NCBI GenBank assembly: GCA_029008095.1
Contig: JAQXJB010000001.1
Coordinates: 62,001 to 126,000 of the forward strand
From: Clostridiales bacterium
GTDB lineage: Bacteria > Bacillota > Clostridia > Oscillospirales > Oscillospiraceae
Reading direction: 5' to 3'
Length of the DNA stretch: 64,000 bases
Shown here: positions 27,861-37,783 of the stretch, one piece after another
Layout of the letters: the number at the start of each line of letters is the position of its first letter
How positions within the stretch are numbered: position 1 is the first letter of the stretch
The notes under the pieces: generated by a model
Database searches by the model: none
The model's input: the letters and a program-made list of their open reading frames with translations, nothing else
What the model was told of the DNA's origin: nothing
Program-made: the position numbers and the translations under genes

Positions 27861-29069
27861 TTACGGGCATAGTTCAAAACGCTGTTCCTCATTCAGGCGG
27901 ACATATCCTTCAAGCTCCAGCATAGTCAGGGCGGAGAGGACGTCGGACGCCTCCATACCCGTGAACTCGATAAGCTCGTCTGTCTGCTTCGCCCCGTCCG
28001 CAAGGGCGCGAACAAGCGCCAGCTCCTCACCAGAGAGCTGCGCTCCGTTCACGTCAATATATTCCTTGAAATTTTGCTTGTCAACAAATTTTTTTGTCTC
28101 TGTCTCATTGACCTTCTCTTTTTGTGTCTCAGAAATGCGTTTTACAGCCTCCAGAACAGCCCGTTTTTTGCTGTCCCGGCGCTGTATGCGCTCAGGGAAT
28201 TGCCAGCGGTAGCAGGAGATGACATCCCATGCGTTCATGGCAAGAGCCGCTCCGTCCCGGATGAGCAGATTAGAGCCGACGAAGTTGGGGTCGTCTATAT
28301 TGCCGGGCACCACATAAACATCCTTGCCCTGCTCCGAAGCTCTGGCGGCGGTTATCAGCGACCCGCTCTTTTCCGGCGCTTCTATGACAACCACGCCCAC
28401 GGAAAGGCCGCTGATTATGCGGTTGCGCTGGGGAAAGCTTATCCTGCTGCCCTTGGTTCCGGGCGGATACTCGCTCACGAGCGCTCCGTTTTTCATAACG
28501 GCGTTCTGCAGCTCGGTGTTCCAGGCCGGGAACACCACGTCGATGCCCGTACCCAAAACTCCGACTACGGGCTCGCCCGCCTCCATAGCGGCCTGAATGG
28601 CGGTGGAATCTATACCTTCGGCAAGGCCGGATATGACCACGCCGCCGCAGCGGGCTATATCATACCCGAATTTTCCGGCACAGCGCCGGCCATACGGCCC
28701 GGCCTTGCGGGTGCCGACAATGGCGATGCAGGGACTTTCGTCTATCCGGGGCAGCTCGCCCTTAACGTACAGTACCAGCGGAGCGTCATAAATATTTCTC
28801 AGTCTGTCGGGATAATCGGCGTCATACAGGGTCATTATGCGCACGCCCAGCTTACGGCAGGCCGTTTCTATTTTCTCCGCGGTATCAAGCCGTTTATTCA
28901 TCAGCCGCTTCACCTCAGTCTCCCGAGCCTCGGGAACAAGGCGGTAATCCTCCGCGGAGGCATAATACAGCTTCTTCACCGAGCCGAAGTGGCTCAGATA
29001 TTTATGGGCGGCAATATTGCTCAGTCCTCCGGTCTGAGTGAGCCAGAGCCAGTATTTTACGTCCGACAT
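27861..29069 (-). CDS. dprA: DNA processing protein DprA
   Basis: DprA (402 aa) loads RecA on incoming single strands during natural transformation. The Rossmann-like core shows IAIVGTRKAGPYGRR, GGVVISGLAEGIDSTA, VLGTGIDVVFP and SEYPPGTKG. A carboxyl-terminal winged-helix (from about 335) is present. It lies 22 bp after the methyltransferase gene. No competence machinery is in the window. Confidence 0.96.
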   Translation of the reverse strand: MSDVKYWLWLTQTGGLSNIAAHKYLSHFGSVKKLYYASAEDYRLVPEARETEVKRLMNKRLDTAEKIETACRKLGVRIMTLYDADYPDRLRNIYDAPLVLYVKGELPRIDESPCIAIVGTRKAGPYGRRCAGKFGYDIARCGGVVISGLAEGIDSTAIQAAMEAGEPVVGVLGTGIDVVFPAWNTELQNAVMKNGALVSEYPPGTKGSRISFPQRNRIISGLSVGVVVIEAPEKSGSLITAARASEQGKDVYVVPGNIDDPNFVGSNLLIRDGAALAMNAWDVISCYRWQFPERIQRRDSKKRAVLEAVKRISETQKEKVNETETKKFVDKQNFKEYIDVNGAQLSGEELALVRALADGAKQTDELIEFTGMEASDVLSALTMLELEGYVRLNEEQRFELCP

Positions 29070-29091
29070 CCCATCCCCGCTTTCGTTCTCT

Positions 29092-29844
29092 TTATCTGTT
29101 GCGGAACATCTCCCAGAGTATGACCGTGGCGGCCGCGGCCGCGTTCAGCGATTCACAGCGCTCGCTCATGGGAATGATCACTCTTGCCGCGGAGGCCTCC
29201 AGCAGCTCGCGGCTCAGGCCGTGTCCCTCGTTTCCGATGGCGAAGGCATAGCTCTCCGGCAGCTTCAGCTCGCGCAGGTCGCAGGCCGTGCCGTCCAGCG
29301 CGGCGGCATAGATAGGCAGACTGATATCCCGCGCCTGCTCCACCAGCGAGCTGACGGGCAGCTCGATGAGCTTATGGCGGAACACCGCGCCCATCGACGC
29401 CCGCACTGCCTTGGGGCTGAACGGGTCGGCGCAGTCTCCGGCAAGGATGACCGTGCCGCAGTCCAGCGCGTCGGCGGTGCGCAGGATGGTTCCCACGTTT
29501 CCGGGGTCCTGCATATTCTCCATGATAAGATGCCTTCCCGGCGTTATCGGCTCCCATACCTCGGGCATGGCGCAGGTAAAGACCACCTCGGGAGCGCTCT
29601 TCATTGGCGACACGCTCTCGATGATATCCTTCGGCACACGCGCCATGCGCTCGCAATCCGGCACATCCGGCGCCTCGCCGCAGAAAATAACGCTTTTTAT
29701 TTCAGCGCCCCATTTCACGGCCTCATAGAGCAGCTTATCGCCCTGGCAGAAATATTCTCCCGCCTCCCGGCGAGCCTTTTTATCAGCGCCCAGCCGCTTT
29801 ATATGGGCAATAAGTGGGTTTTTCCGGCTGCTTATCTCTTCCAT
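29092..29844 (-). CDS. TrmH/SpoU-family RNA 2'-O-methyltransferase
   Basis: A 250-aa SPOUT methyltransferase. An amino-terminal RNA-binding substrate domain is followed by the knotted domain: motif 1 ENMQDPGNVGTILRTADA, motif 2 YAFAIGNEGHGLS and motif 3 IPMSERCESLNAAAAATV. The target nucleotide, in 23S rRNA or tRNA, cannot be told. It begins 11 bp after the small membrane protein gene. Confidence 0.93.
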   Translation of the reverse strand: MEEISSRKNPLIAHIKRLGADKKARREAGEYFCQGDKLLYEAVKWGAEIKSVIFCGEAPDVPDCERMARVPKDIIESVSPMKSAPEVVFTCAMPEVWEPITPGRHLIMENMQDPGNVGTILRTADALDCGTVILAGDCADPFSPKAVRASMGAVFRHKLIELPVSSLVEQARDISLPIYAAALDGTACDLRELKLPESYAFAIGNEGHGLSRELLEASAARVIIPMSERCESLNAAAAATVILWEMFRNR

Positions 29845-29855
29845 AGCGCTTCCTC

Positions 29856-30533
29856 TTACTCTGCTTCAAGTATGGCGTTCAGCGCCCGGACGGCGGCGTC
29901 GGTCAGCTTCTTGTCGCCCTTGCCGTCAACAGTCCAGTCGCAGATGCAGGCGTAAAACTCCTGTTCCCCGGGGATATGCTGCCCCATGCGCCAGAGCACC
30001 GGCACGTCGCTTACATTCATGCGCCGGTCCTCGTCCTCATCGGGGGTAAAGCCGTAATTGGCAATGGGGTCAAAATATTCTCTGTTGCAGTAGGTGGCGG
30101 AATACATATCGTCCATGATGTAAAGGGTGTATTCCGACTGAGCGAACACGAGCTGCAGGCGCTGATGGTTTGCCTCCAGATTCTCCTGGTCGCCAAGGTC
30201 TATGATCTGCATATCGATCATTATCTTGCCGTCGCCGTTGACATCGCCCACAGCGGGAGTAATAACGTCCCGCAGTTCCTCCGTAACAGAGTAAGTAACG
30301 GCAGAGTCCATTGCGATGACCATATGGAAGTCATAACGGGGCTTATTCACGGCCTCCACAGTGAGCAAAACGACCACGATCAGCGCCGCCAGCAGAGCAA
30401 TACTCAGTTTGCCGTAGTGAGGCCAGAATACTTCCTTGAACCAATATTTCAGGCCATGCTCCTTGATAGCCTTTATCATGCCCTTGCGTATCTCGCGGCT
30501 CATGCTGTTATCCCATTTTTGGTTGTTCTTCAA
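29856..30533 (-). CDS. uncharacterised single-pass membrane protein, TTG start
   Basis: No recognised family. I place the start at a TTG (30531-30533), 7 nt after a strong GGAGGT; the ATG codons further on have weak sites and the one upstream has none. The 225-aa product has a basic cytoplasmic start, one membrane segment (about 43-60) and an extracytoplasmic domain. That domain contains a DVNGDGKIMIDM loop resembling a calcium-binding EF-hand or dockerin-type loop. It leads a transcript with the rRNA methyltransferase, dprA, topA, trmFO and plsX. Confidence 0.7.
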   Translation of the reverse strand: MKNNQKWDNSMSREIRKGMIKAIKEHGLKYWFKEVFWPHYGKLSIALLAALIVVVLLTVEAVNKPRYDFHMVIAMDSAVTYSVTEELRDVITPAVGDVNGDGKIMIDMQIIDLGDQENLEANHQRLQLVFAQSEYTLYIMDDMYSATYCNREYFDPIANYGFTPDEDEDRRMNVSDVPVLWRMGQHIPGEQEFYACICDWTVDGKGDKKLTDAAVRALNAILEAE

Positions 30534-30620
30534 TATGCGCACCTCCTGCAAAAACGCCCCAAAGCGGAGTCCGCTCCGTTTTGAGGCCCACAAAGCACAT
30601 CTCTGCATCTAACAGTTTTT

Positions 30621-30650
30621 ATAATATAGGTATAGCACCCATGTTGTCAA
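30621..30650 (-). promoter_or_regulatory. promoter of the membrane protein-trmH-dprA-topA transcript
   Basis: TTGACA (30645-30650) with TATTAT (30621-30626) at 18 bp, or TATATT at 16 bp. The leader is about 80 nt and contains a GC-rich partial palindrome near 30555-30575. Confidence 0.75.
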
Positions 30651-30785
30651 GCAGTGGTTTATAAACAGTTTTTGAATTATGAGAAGAATTCATCGCAAAA
30701 ATATACAAATTTTTCACTACACCTTAAGCGCTCGCTATTCCTCAGAATCTCATTTCAGCTTAATTTTATCGCAAATAAGGAATAC

Positions 30786-30809
30786 GGCCGACTGCTTTCA
30801 CAGCCGGCC
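30786..30809 (-). terminator. terminator-like hairpin after pgsA
   Basis: A 9-bp GGCCGGCTG/CAGTCGGCC stem (one G-U pair) with a 6-nt loop, 17 bp after the pgsA stop. The following T-run is poor, so it may be an inefficient terminator. Confidence 0.55.
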
Positions 30810-30825
30810 ATACCCCTCTTTTCCT

Positions 30826-31377
30826 TTATTTCATTTTGTCCGCGCTGAACAAAGCCTTGTTCTTGATGAAATACTCCGCGCCGGACCATACGGTGAGGAT
30901 CACCATTACCGCGACGCAGAGAGCATCCAAATCAAAGCCGCCAAAAAGGGCAAGGTCATGCCAGGGGGTGAGCATCAGGCAGATGCAGACAATGGAGCTG
31001 GCAGTTTTTATCTTTCCTGACCACGCGGCGGCGATAACGATGCCGTTGTTCACAGCAACAAGGCGCAGGGCCGTTACGGCGAACTCTCTGGCGATTATCA
31101 GCAGTGCGCACCAAGCGGGACACTGTCCGCTCTCAACAAAGAGCAGGATGGCCGCCGTGACCAGCAGCTTATCCGCGAGAGGGTCAACGAACTTGCCGAA
31201 GTCCGTTACCTGATTATATTTGCGGGCAATATATCCGTCCACAAAGTCCGTTACGCTTGCGGCGATGAAGATCGCCAGCGCCACCCAGCCCGAGCCCGCG
31301 AACGGGAACATCATCACCAGCACAAACGCCGGTATCATCACCATTCTGACAATGGTCAGTTTATTGGCTGTTGTCAT
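30826..31377 (-). CDS. pgsA: CDP-diacylglycerol-glycerol-3-phosphate 3-phosphatidyltransferase
   Basis: PgsA (183 aa) makes phosphatidylglycerophosphate, the precursor of phosphatidylglycerol and cardiolipin, in the membrane. The CDP-alcohol transferase motif D-G-x2-A-R-x8-G-x3-D-x3-D is complete in DGYIARKYNQVTDFGKFVDP. Several hydrophobic segments are visible. It follows rimO by 19 bp, a common Firmicute neighbour. Confidence 0.95.
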   Translation of the reverse strand: MTTANKLTIVRMVMIPAFVLVMMFPFAGSGWVALAIFIAASVTDFVDGYIARKYNQVTDFGKFVDPLADKLLVTAAILLFVESGQCPAWCALLIIAREFAVTALRLVAVNNGIVIAAAWSGKIKTASSIVCICLMLTPWHDLALFGGFDLDALCVAVMVILTVWSGAEYFIKNKALFSADKMK

Positions 31378-31396
31378 TCACATTCCCTCCAATGCG

Positions 31397-32719
31397 TCAT
31401 TGGACGACCTCGCCCATGAGGTCGCCGTCTATGGTATCGGTAATCAGCACATTTACGAACTCGCCGGGACGCAGACCCTTGCCGGTGAAGAACACCTTGC
31501 CGTCGACCTCGGGAGAATCGGCATAGCTGCGGCCGTACCAGCACTCGGCCAGACGGTCGAAGTCCTCGCAGATGACCTCCAGAGTCTTACCGATGCGGCT
31601 CTCGTTGAATTCATCGATGATACCGGACTGTATATCGATAAGCAGCTCTGCGCGGTGCTCCGCCACATCGGAATCGGGATGCTCCATCTCGGCGGCGGGG
31701 GTGCCCTCCTCGGGAGAAAAGGCGAAAACACCCGCGCGCTCTATCTTGGCACGGCGCAGGAACTGGCAAAGCTCCTCGAATTCCTCCTCGCCCTCGCCGG
31801 GGAGGCCGGTGATGATGCTTGTACGCAGCACCACGCCAGGGATGCGCTCGCGCAGCTTATGGAACAGAGCCTCTATCTCCTCGCCGGTACCGCGGCGGTT
31901 CATCCTCTTGAGTATTCCGTTGTTGATATGCTGGATGGGGATATCCAGATATTTGACCACCTTTTCCTCCTTCGCTATGGTCTCGATAAGCTCGTCGTCC
32001 ACCAGCTCCGGATAAAGGTAATGGAGGCGTATCCAGTGCAGCCCCTCTATCTTGGCAAGCTCTCTGATAAGCTCAGAGAGCATTTTTCTGCCGTAGTTAT
32101 CCATGCCGTAGCGGGTTATATCCTGGGCGACCACGATAAGCTCCTTTACGCCCTGCTCCGCCAGCTCTTTGGCTTCCCGGAGTATGCCCTCCATCGGGCG
32201 GCTGCGGAACTTGCCCCGCAGAGAGGGGATGACACAGTAGGCGCAGTGATTGTCGCAGCCTTCGGCTATCTTGATGTAGGCCCAGCCGTCGCCGGAGGTA
32301 ATGACGCGGTCGGTTTCCTCCACGGGCGCACTGATATCGCCGAAGCGGGAAACGGTCTCGTCCCGCTCAACGGCCTGCATGACCTCCACTATTTCAGAGA
32401 AGCTGCCGCAGCCCACAAGAGCGTCCACCTCGGGCATTTCCTTGATGACCTCCTCACGGTAACGCTCGGGAAGGCATCCCGCCACGATTATCTTCTTCAG
32501 CCGCCCCTCCTTTTTCAGCTCGGCAAACTCGAGGATATTGTTTATAGCCTCGGTCTTGGAGCTTTCAATGAAGCCGCAGGTATTTATAATAAGATATTCA
32601 GCGTCCGCGAGATCGCCGGTAAGCTCATACCCCGCGTCGTTGAGCAGCCAGAGCATCTGCTCGCTGTTAACAAGATTCTTGGCGCAGCCAAGAGATACCA
32701 TTCCAACTCTATGTGCCAT
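31397..32719 (-). CDS. rimO: ribosomal protein S12 methylthiotransferase RimO
   Basis: RimO (440 aa) adds a methylthio group to the conserved aspartate of S12. The amino-terminal domain (GMVSLGCAKNLVNSEQML) holds one iron-sulfur cluster, the radical SAM motif CDNHCAYCVIPSLRG the other, and a TRAM domain is at the end. The RSRP motif after the cluster separates RimO from MiaB. It shares its start with the recX stop. Confidence 0.96.
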   Translation of the reverse strand: MAHRVGMVSLGCAKNLVNSEQMLWLLNDAGYELTGDLADAEYLIINTCGFIESSKTEAINNILEFAELKKEGRLKKIIVAGCLPERYREEVIKEMPEVDALVGCGSFSEIVEVMQAVERDETVSRFGDISAPVEETDRVITSGDGWAYIKIAEGCDNHCAYCVIPSLRGKFRSRPMEGILREAKELAEQGVKELIVVAQDITRYGMDNYGRKMLSELIRELAKIEGLHWIRLHYLYPELVDDELIETIAKEEKVVKYLDIPIQHINNGILKRMNRRGTGEEIEALFHKLRERIPGVVLRTSIITGLPGEGEEEFEELCQFLRRAKIERAGVFAFSPEEGTPAAEMEHPDSDVAEHRAELLIDIQSGIIDEFNESRIGKTLEVICEDFDRLAECWYGRSYADSPEVDGKVFFTGKGLRPGEFVNVLITDTIDGDLMGEVVQ

Positions 32720-33354
32720 CAGTCTTCGTCCTCATAACTTTCATCGTAATATGCCGCCATAACGCTTTTTATTCGCTCCCATGAAAATCCACGGCGGTAA
32801 AGGGCGTCAGCGGTTTTTTTCCGTTCCTTGGGGTCATTTCCCCGGGAGGCAAGGCGGCGCTCGATAAACCGGGCTATCTGCTCGTCCTCGCCGTCCAGTT
32901 CCTCCAGCGCCTCCTCCCAGAAGTCCCGGGGGATGCGCCGGCGGTAAAATTCTTCCTTGATACGTCCCGCGCCCCAGCCTTTGCCGCTGTAATGGCGCAC
33001 GACGCTTTTCGCGTACTCCAGATCGTCCAGAGCGCCGAGGCGGCTGAGCCATTCCACCGCCTCCCGGGCGTTTTCCGCAGTCTCGCCCTTTTCAATGAGC
33101 TTGCGCTCCAGCTCACCGGCGGACATGGCGCGGTATGCCAGCAGAGCCGCCGCCCGTTCCTTTGCCCGGGCGAGCTCAGCCGCGGCCTTCACGGCCTCGT
33201 ATTCCTCCGCCGTCAGCTCCTTGCCGCTGAAAAGGGCAAAATCCGCCACCTGCGCTGCGGTACAGCGCATGGTCTCGCCGGAGGCAAAACACAGCTCGAA
33301 GCTGTCCTTCTTATTTTTGGAAGGCAGCACCTTTTCCAGCAGTATGCCGTCCAT
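32719..33354 (-). CDS. recX: regulatory protein RecX
   Basis: RecX (211 aa) binds RecA filaments and limits their activity. It is made of tandem three-helix repeats, visible as LAYRAMSAGELERKLIEKG, DLEYAKSVVRHYSGKGWGAGRI and RGFSWERIKSVMA. It overlaps the recA stop by one base, so RecA and its modulator are co-translated. Confidence 0.93.
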   Translation of the reverse strand: MDGILLEKVLPSKNKKDSFELCFASGETMRCTAAQVADFALFSGKELTAEEYEAVKAAAELARAKERAAALLAYRAMSAGELERKLIEKGETAENAREAVEWLSRLGALDDLEYAKSVVRHYSGKGWGAGRIKEEFYRRRIPRDFWEEALEELDGEDEQIARFIERRLASRGNDPKERKKTADALYRRGFSWERIKSVMAAYYDESYEDED

Positions 33355-34457
33355 CAGCCTTCAAAATCGTCGGCGTTCACGTCCACCGCCCTGCCAGCCG
33401 CCACAGCGGCAGCCTTGGATTGGGGGCTCATGAGCTTGAAGGCGTTCTTCATGATCTCTTCCTCATACTGCTCGGCCAGCTCAGGATTATCCTTAAGATA
33501 GGCCTTGACATTATCCTTGCCCTGCATGCGCTCGCCGTTTACGGTGAACCATGAACCGCTCTTCTCGATAAGTCCGAGGTTGATACTCATGTCTATGATC
33601 TCGCTCAGGCGGGAGATGCCCTCTCCGTAGATGATGTCAAATTCGGCCTCCCGGAAGGGCGGGGCCACCTTATTCTTGGTGACCTTGACCTTGGTGCGGC
33701 TGCCGATGGTCTCGCTGCCGTTCTTCAGGGTCTCGGTGCGGCGGACGTCCAGACGGACGCTGGCATAGAACTTCAGGGCGCGTCCACCGGTGGTAGTCTC
33801 GGGGTTGCCGTACATAACGCCTATCTTCTCACGAAGCTGGTTGATAAAGACAACTATGCAGTTTGTCTTGGAAATAGAGCCGGCCAGCTTTCTCAGCGCC
33901 TGGGACATAAGGCGAGCATGGAGACCCACAACGCTGTCTCCCATCTCGGCCTCGATCTCGGCGCGGGGCACCAGAGCCGCGACGGAGTCGACAACAACAA
34001 CGTCAACGGCGCCGGAACGGACAAGTGCCTCGGTTATCTCAAGAGCCTGCTCGCCGGTATCCGGCTGAGAGATAAGGAGACTGTCGATATCCACGCCCAG
34101 AGCCCGGGCATAGGTGGGGTCAAGAGCATGCTCCGCGTCCACAAAGGCGACCTCGCCGCCCTTTTTCTGGGCGGAAGCCAGAATGTGGAGCGCTAGGGTG
34201 GTCTTACCTGAGGACTCGGGGCCGTATATCTCCACTATTCTTCCCCTCGGCACGCCGCCGATACCCAGCGCTATATCCAGCGCCAGAGAGCCTGTGGATA
34301 TGGCTTCTATATTGATATTCGCCGTCTCGCCAAGGCGCATGATGGAGCCCTTGCCGTAGGTGCGCTCTATCTGAGCCATAGCGGTCTCAAGCGCCTTTTT
34401 CTTATCCGTGGCGGGGGCTGCTGGTTCAATGGTATGCTTCTTGCTGCTGGCAGCCAT
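33354..34457 (-). CDS. recA: recombinase RecA
   Basis: RecA (367 aa) drives strand exchange and LexA cleavage. Walker [10 protein letters not shown] is at 79-87, Walker B is [10 protein letters not shown], and loop 2 is [21 protein letters not shown]. The start [20 protein letters not shown] is a short variable extension. No SOS box is visible directly upstream because the gene is only 7 bp behind prmC, so its control must come from an operon promoter or one inside prmC. Confidence 0.98.
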   Translation of the reverse strand: MAASSKKHTIEPAAPATDKKKALETAMAQIERTYGKGSIMRLGETANINIEAISTGSLALDIALGIGGVPRGRIVEIYGPESSGKTTLALHILASAQKKGGEVAFVDAEHALDPTYARALGVDIDSLLISQPDTGEQALEITEALVRSGAVDVVVVDSVAALVPRAEIEAEMGDSVVGLHARLMSQALRKLAGSISKTNCIVVFINQLREKIGVMYGNPETTTGGRALKFYASVRLDVRRTETLKNGSETIGSRTKVKVTKNKVAPPFREAEFDIIYGEGISRLSEIIDMSINLGLIEKSGSWFTVNGERMQGKDNVKAYLKDNPELAEQYEEEIMKNAFKLMSPQSKAAAVAAGRAVDVNADDFEG

Positions 34458-34464
34458 AGTTATA

Positions 34465-35346
34465 TCATCCTTTCAGATCAAATATTATCGCGCGCTCAAC
34501 GCCTATGGTGTCCTTCACACTGTCCACCCAGTGGAGACCCACAGCCTCGCCGATGGCGCATACAGCTTCGCTCTGGCCTATGCCGCACTCAAAAACGAGC
34601 CAGCCGCCGGGCGCGAGAGCGTTTTTCCATTTTTCACATATGGCCCGGTAGAATACGAGGCCGTCATCTCCGCCGTCCAGAGCCATCATAGGCTCAAATT
34701 CGCGGACGGACGCATCCAGTCCCGGGATATCCCCGGCGGGAATATAGGGCGGATTGGAGACTATCAGGTCGAAGCCGGACAGCATTGGGCCCGGCTCGGA
34801 AAGCGCATCGGCCTCAACACACATGCTGCGGGGTGATACCTTATTGATCAGAGTGTTCTGCCGGGCCACCTTAAGGGCGGCGGCGGATTTATCGGCCAGC
34901 ACCAGCCGGGCATTCGGCACGTTCTTCGCAACGGCGATACCGATGCAGCCGCTGCCGGCGCAGAGGTCCAGCACTCTGGGCTTTTCCATATTTCTGATAA
35001 GGCTGATAGCCGCCTCTGCTACCACCTCGGTATCCACGCGCGGTATGAGCACATCCGGCGTAACTATCATCGGCAGGCCGAAAAACTCCCAGCCGCCGGT
35101 TATGTAGGCAGCAGGCTCACCCCCGACCCTGCGGCGTATCAGCGCCATAGCTTTGTTTTCATACTCGGCGGTGGTATAAAGCCGTATGTCCCGAGTAAAT
35201 TCGGAAGTCGTTTTTTCGGCGGCGAAGGCCAGCAGCAGCCGCGCCTCTGCGGAAGCGGCGGCGTTTATCTCCTCGGGAGTGCCGTCACCGGCCGCGGCCT
35301 TCAATGCCTTTTTCACCTCGATATAAATATCGTTATAGGTCTTCAT
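34465..35346 (-). CDS. prmC: peptide chain release factor N5-glutamine methyltransferase
   Basis: PrmC (293 aa) methylates the GGQ glutamine of release factors. Signatures are the SAM site [17 protein letters not shown] and the NPPY motif in [12 protein letters not shown]. The start is the ATG in a TAATG overlap with the DUF1385 stop. The carboxyl-terminal residues run normally to the end; prfA is not next door here. Confidence 0.96.
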   Translation of the reverse strand: MKTYNDIYIEVKKALKAAAGDGTPEEINAAASAEARLLLAFAAEKTTSEFTRDIRLYTTAEYENKAMALIRRRVGGEPAAYITGGWEFFGLPMIVTPDVLIPRVDTEVVAEAAISLIRNMEKPRVLDLCAGSGCIGIAVAKNVPNARLVLADKSAAALKVARQNTLINKVSPRSMCVEADALSEPGPMLSGFDLIVSNPPYIPAGDIPGLDASVREFEPMMALDGGDDGLVFYRAICEKWKNALAPGGWLVFECGIGQSEAVCAIGEAVGLHWVDSVKDTIGVERAIIFDLKG

Positions 35347-36305
35347 TACCACTCGTCCGTGCCCTTCTCCTCAGGGATGACCAGCTCCATCGCCTTGATC
35401 GCCACCTCGATCATGCCGTCGTCCGGCTCGAAAACGGTGAGGTGCTGCAGCGCCTTGCCCGGAGCAGAAAGTATCTTGGAGAGCCAGTTATCATGGCGTC
35501 CGGCCCAGCGGATTATCTCATAGCTTATGCTGACGACCACGGGCAGCAGCACCAGACGCAGCAGCATGCGGATGAGGGGATTGGACCAGCTTACAACAGA
35601 GAACACCAGTATACTGACTATCATTACAACGAAGAGGAAGCTGGTTCCGCAGCGGGGATGGCAGCGGGGCTGAGGCCGCACGTTTTCCACGGTGAGGGGC
35701 AGACCCGCCTCGTAGCAGAAAATCGTTTTATGCTCCGCGCCGTGGTATTCAAAGACGCGGTGGATATCTTTCATTCGCGTAGCCAGCCAGATATAGCCCA
35801 GAAATATTGCTATTCTGATAACGCCCTCGATAAGGTTCATCAGTATGCGGGACTGGACAAAGCTTGTGAAAATACCGGCGATAAGGGTCGGCAGCAGCAT
35901 AAACAGGACTACCGCCATACCGATGCCTATGAACATGGCAAAGCCTATCATCAGCTTCTCCGCCTTCTCGCCGCTGAAATGCTCGTTTATCCACTTATCC
36001 ACCTTGGACTCCTGAGCCTCCTGCTCCTCCTCGGGCATCTGCTCGGCGGAGAACATCAGCGCACGGATGCCGTTGGACATGGAGCCCGCGAAATTCACGC
36101 AGCCGCGCACGAGCGGCCAGCCGAGTATCGGGTACTTGTCCTTGATGAATTTTATTTCTTCTTCCTTTATTACCATCCCGTTCTCGCCGCGCACTACGAT
36201 GGCGCGCTTTTTCGGGCCCTGCATCATGATTCCTTCAATAAGTGCCTGTCCGCCAATGGAGGTGCGGAAGCCGCCCTTTTTTTCCTTCTTTGCCGTTTCG
36301 ATCAC
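35346..36305 (-). CDS. DUF1385 family membrane protein
   Basis: A 319-aa member of DUF1385, a widespread Firmicute family of unknown function. The amino-terminal family signature GGQALIEGIMMQGPKKRAIVVR and the late block FEYHGAEHKTIFCYEAGLPL are clear. About four hydrophobic segments lie between 140 and 260. In many Clostridia it sits just before prmC, as here, which hints at a translation or envelope link, but nothing more can be said. Confidence 0.88.
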   Translation of the reverse strand: MIETAKKEKKGGFRTSIGGQALIEGIMMQGPKKRAIVVRGENGMVIKEEEIKFIKDKYPILGWPLVRGCVNFAGSMSNGIRALMFSAEQMPEEEQEAQESKVDKWINEHFSGEKAEKLMIGFAMFIGIGMAVVLFMLLPTLIAGIFTSFVQSRILMNLIEGVIRIAIFLGYIWLATRMKDIHRVFEYHGAEHKTIFCYEAGLPLTVENVRPQPRCHPRCGTSFLFVVMIVSILVFSVVSWSNPLIRMLLRLVLLPVVVSISYEIIRWAGRHDNWLSKILSAPGKALQHLTVFEPDDGMIEVAIKAMELVIPEEKGTDEW

Positions 36306-36328
36306 ATCCTTTGTATATCATTAATAGT

Positions 36329-37783
36329 TTACTTATTCACAGGGAGCAGCACAGTAACAAGCGTGCCGCCGCCCTGAGCGTTTTCTATGGTCAGCATGCC
36401 GCCGTGCAGCCTTACGATCTCGTCGCAAACGGCCAGGCCGATGCCGCTGCCTCGTTCCTTGGAGCTGCCCTTATAAAACTTTTCCTTTACATGGGGAAGC
36501 TCATCCTCGGGAATACCCGGGCCGAAGTCCTGAACGGTCACCTTGACATAATCCCGCTCCGTTGCCTCATAATTTCTCTCAAGGGAAATGGCGACAATGA
36601 TGCGCTTGCCCTCCCTGCCATACTTTGCGGCATTATCAAGAACATTGAGGAACACCTGCTTCAAGCGCTGGGGATCCGCCGCTATCATAGGCAGCGGCTC
36701 CGGTGCGGGCTCATATTCAAGGCTGATGCCCTCCTGCCGAAGCAGTTCTCCATAGGTTAAGGTGGCTTCCTCCAGCTCAGCCTCAACATCTATTTCCGTT
36801 ATATTCACGGTAAAGCGGCCATCGGACATTCTGGTGAAGTCCAGCAGCTCCTCCACCAGCCGGGTAAGCCGGCGCGCCTCTTTAAGGATGATGGATATAC
36901 CCTTCTGGGAATCCGCGCTCATTTCCGTATCGTACATCAGCGTTTCGCCCCAGCCGGTAATGGCCGTGAGCGGCGTTCTCAGCTCATGGGAAACGGAAGA
37001 AATGAATTCCGACTTCATCTTATCAGACCGGCTGATTGCCAGCGACATTTCGTTTATGGCGTCCGTAAGCTCGCCGATCTCATCGTCATATTTACTTTCT
37101 ATCTTTACGCCGTAGCCGCCATCGGCAATGCGTCTGGCAACGCCTGTTATCTCCTGCACCGGCTTGATGATGGAACGGATAAACACCATGTTCATAACAA
37201 ACACGAACGCCAGTATAACCATGCCTATGGCGACGGCTCCCAAAACGCTGAGAACCACCTGACGGTCTATATCACGCAGGCTGGAAATATAGCGCATCAC
37301 GCCGACCACCTGGCCGTTGGAATATATCATGGGGCTGGAAACGGCGATTATCCGTTCCCCCGTTGTGGGACTCTTGCCCATCCAGGTGCTTATTTCCTTA
37401 GTGCGTATGGCCTCCTCTATTTCCGGCGTACCGGGCGAGGTACCCGCTGTTATGCCATAGGTGGATATCTCCACACTGCCGCTGGTATTGATAAACTGCA
37501 GTTCCAGCTTATCCCGCTCGTCGAACTTCTCGGTGTACTTATACGCACTCTGATAGTACTCGGCATAGGTTCTGGTTATATAGTTGGCGAAAAAGTCAGT
37601 AGCCGTCTTGGCCTTGTTTTCAAGGCTTGTCTGCACGGCGATATAGTAATTACTGCCCACGGCAACGGTGAAAGCGCCGATGGCAACAAAGACTATGACA
37701 AACGTGATCAGCATACTGTTGAGCAGCCAGCGTTTTTTCAGACCCTTTATCTTCAATGCTTTATAACCTCTCAAAATCCCCAC
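36329..37783 (-). CDS. sensor histidine kinase
   Basis: A 484-aa membrane histidine kinase. It has membrane segments at about 20-43 and 176-199 enclosing an extracytoplasmic sensor of about 130 residues, a HAMP linker (200-255), the HisKA box SSVSHELRTPLTA with His266, and an HATPase domain with DNAAKYG, DFGPGIPEDEL and GSGIGLAVCDEIV. It overlaps the response regulator stop by 13 bp. The signal is unknown. Confidence 0.93.
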   Translation of the reverse strand: MGILRGYKALKIKGLKKRWLLNSMLITFVIVFVAIGAFTVAVGSNYYIAVQTSLENKAKTATDFFANYITRTYAEYYQSAYKYTEKFDERDKLELQFINTSGSVEISTYGITAGTSPGTPEIEEAIRTKEISTWMGKSPTTGERIIAVSSPMIYSNGQVVGVMRYISSLRDIDRQVVLSVLGAVAIGMVILAFVFVMNMVFIRSIIKPVQEITGVARRIADGGYGVKIESKYDDEIGELTDAINEMSLAISRSDKMKSEFISSVSHELRTPLTAITGWGETLMYDTEMSADSQKGISIILKEARRLTRLVEELLDFTRMSDGRFTVNITEIDVEAELEEATLTYGELLRQEGISLEYEPAPEPLPMIAADPQRLKQVFLNVLDNAAKYGREGKRIIVAISLERNYEATERDYVKVTVQDFGPGIPEDELPHVKEKFYKGSSKERGSGIGLAVCDEIVRLHGGMLTIENAQGGGTLVTVLLPVNK

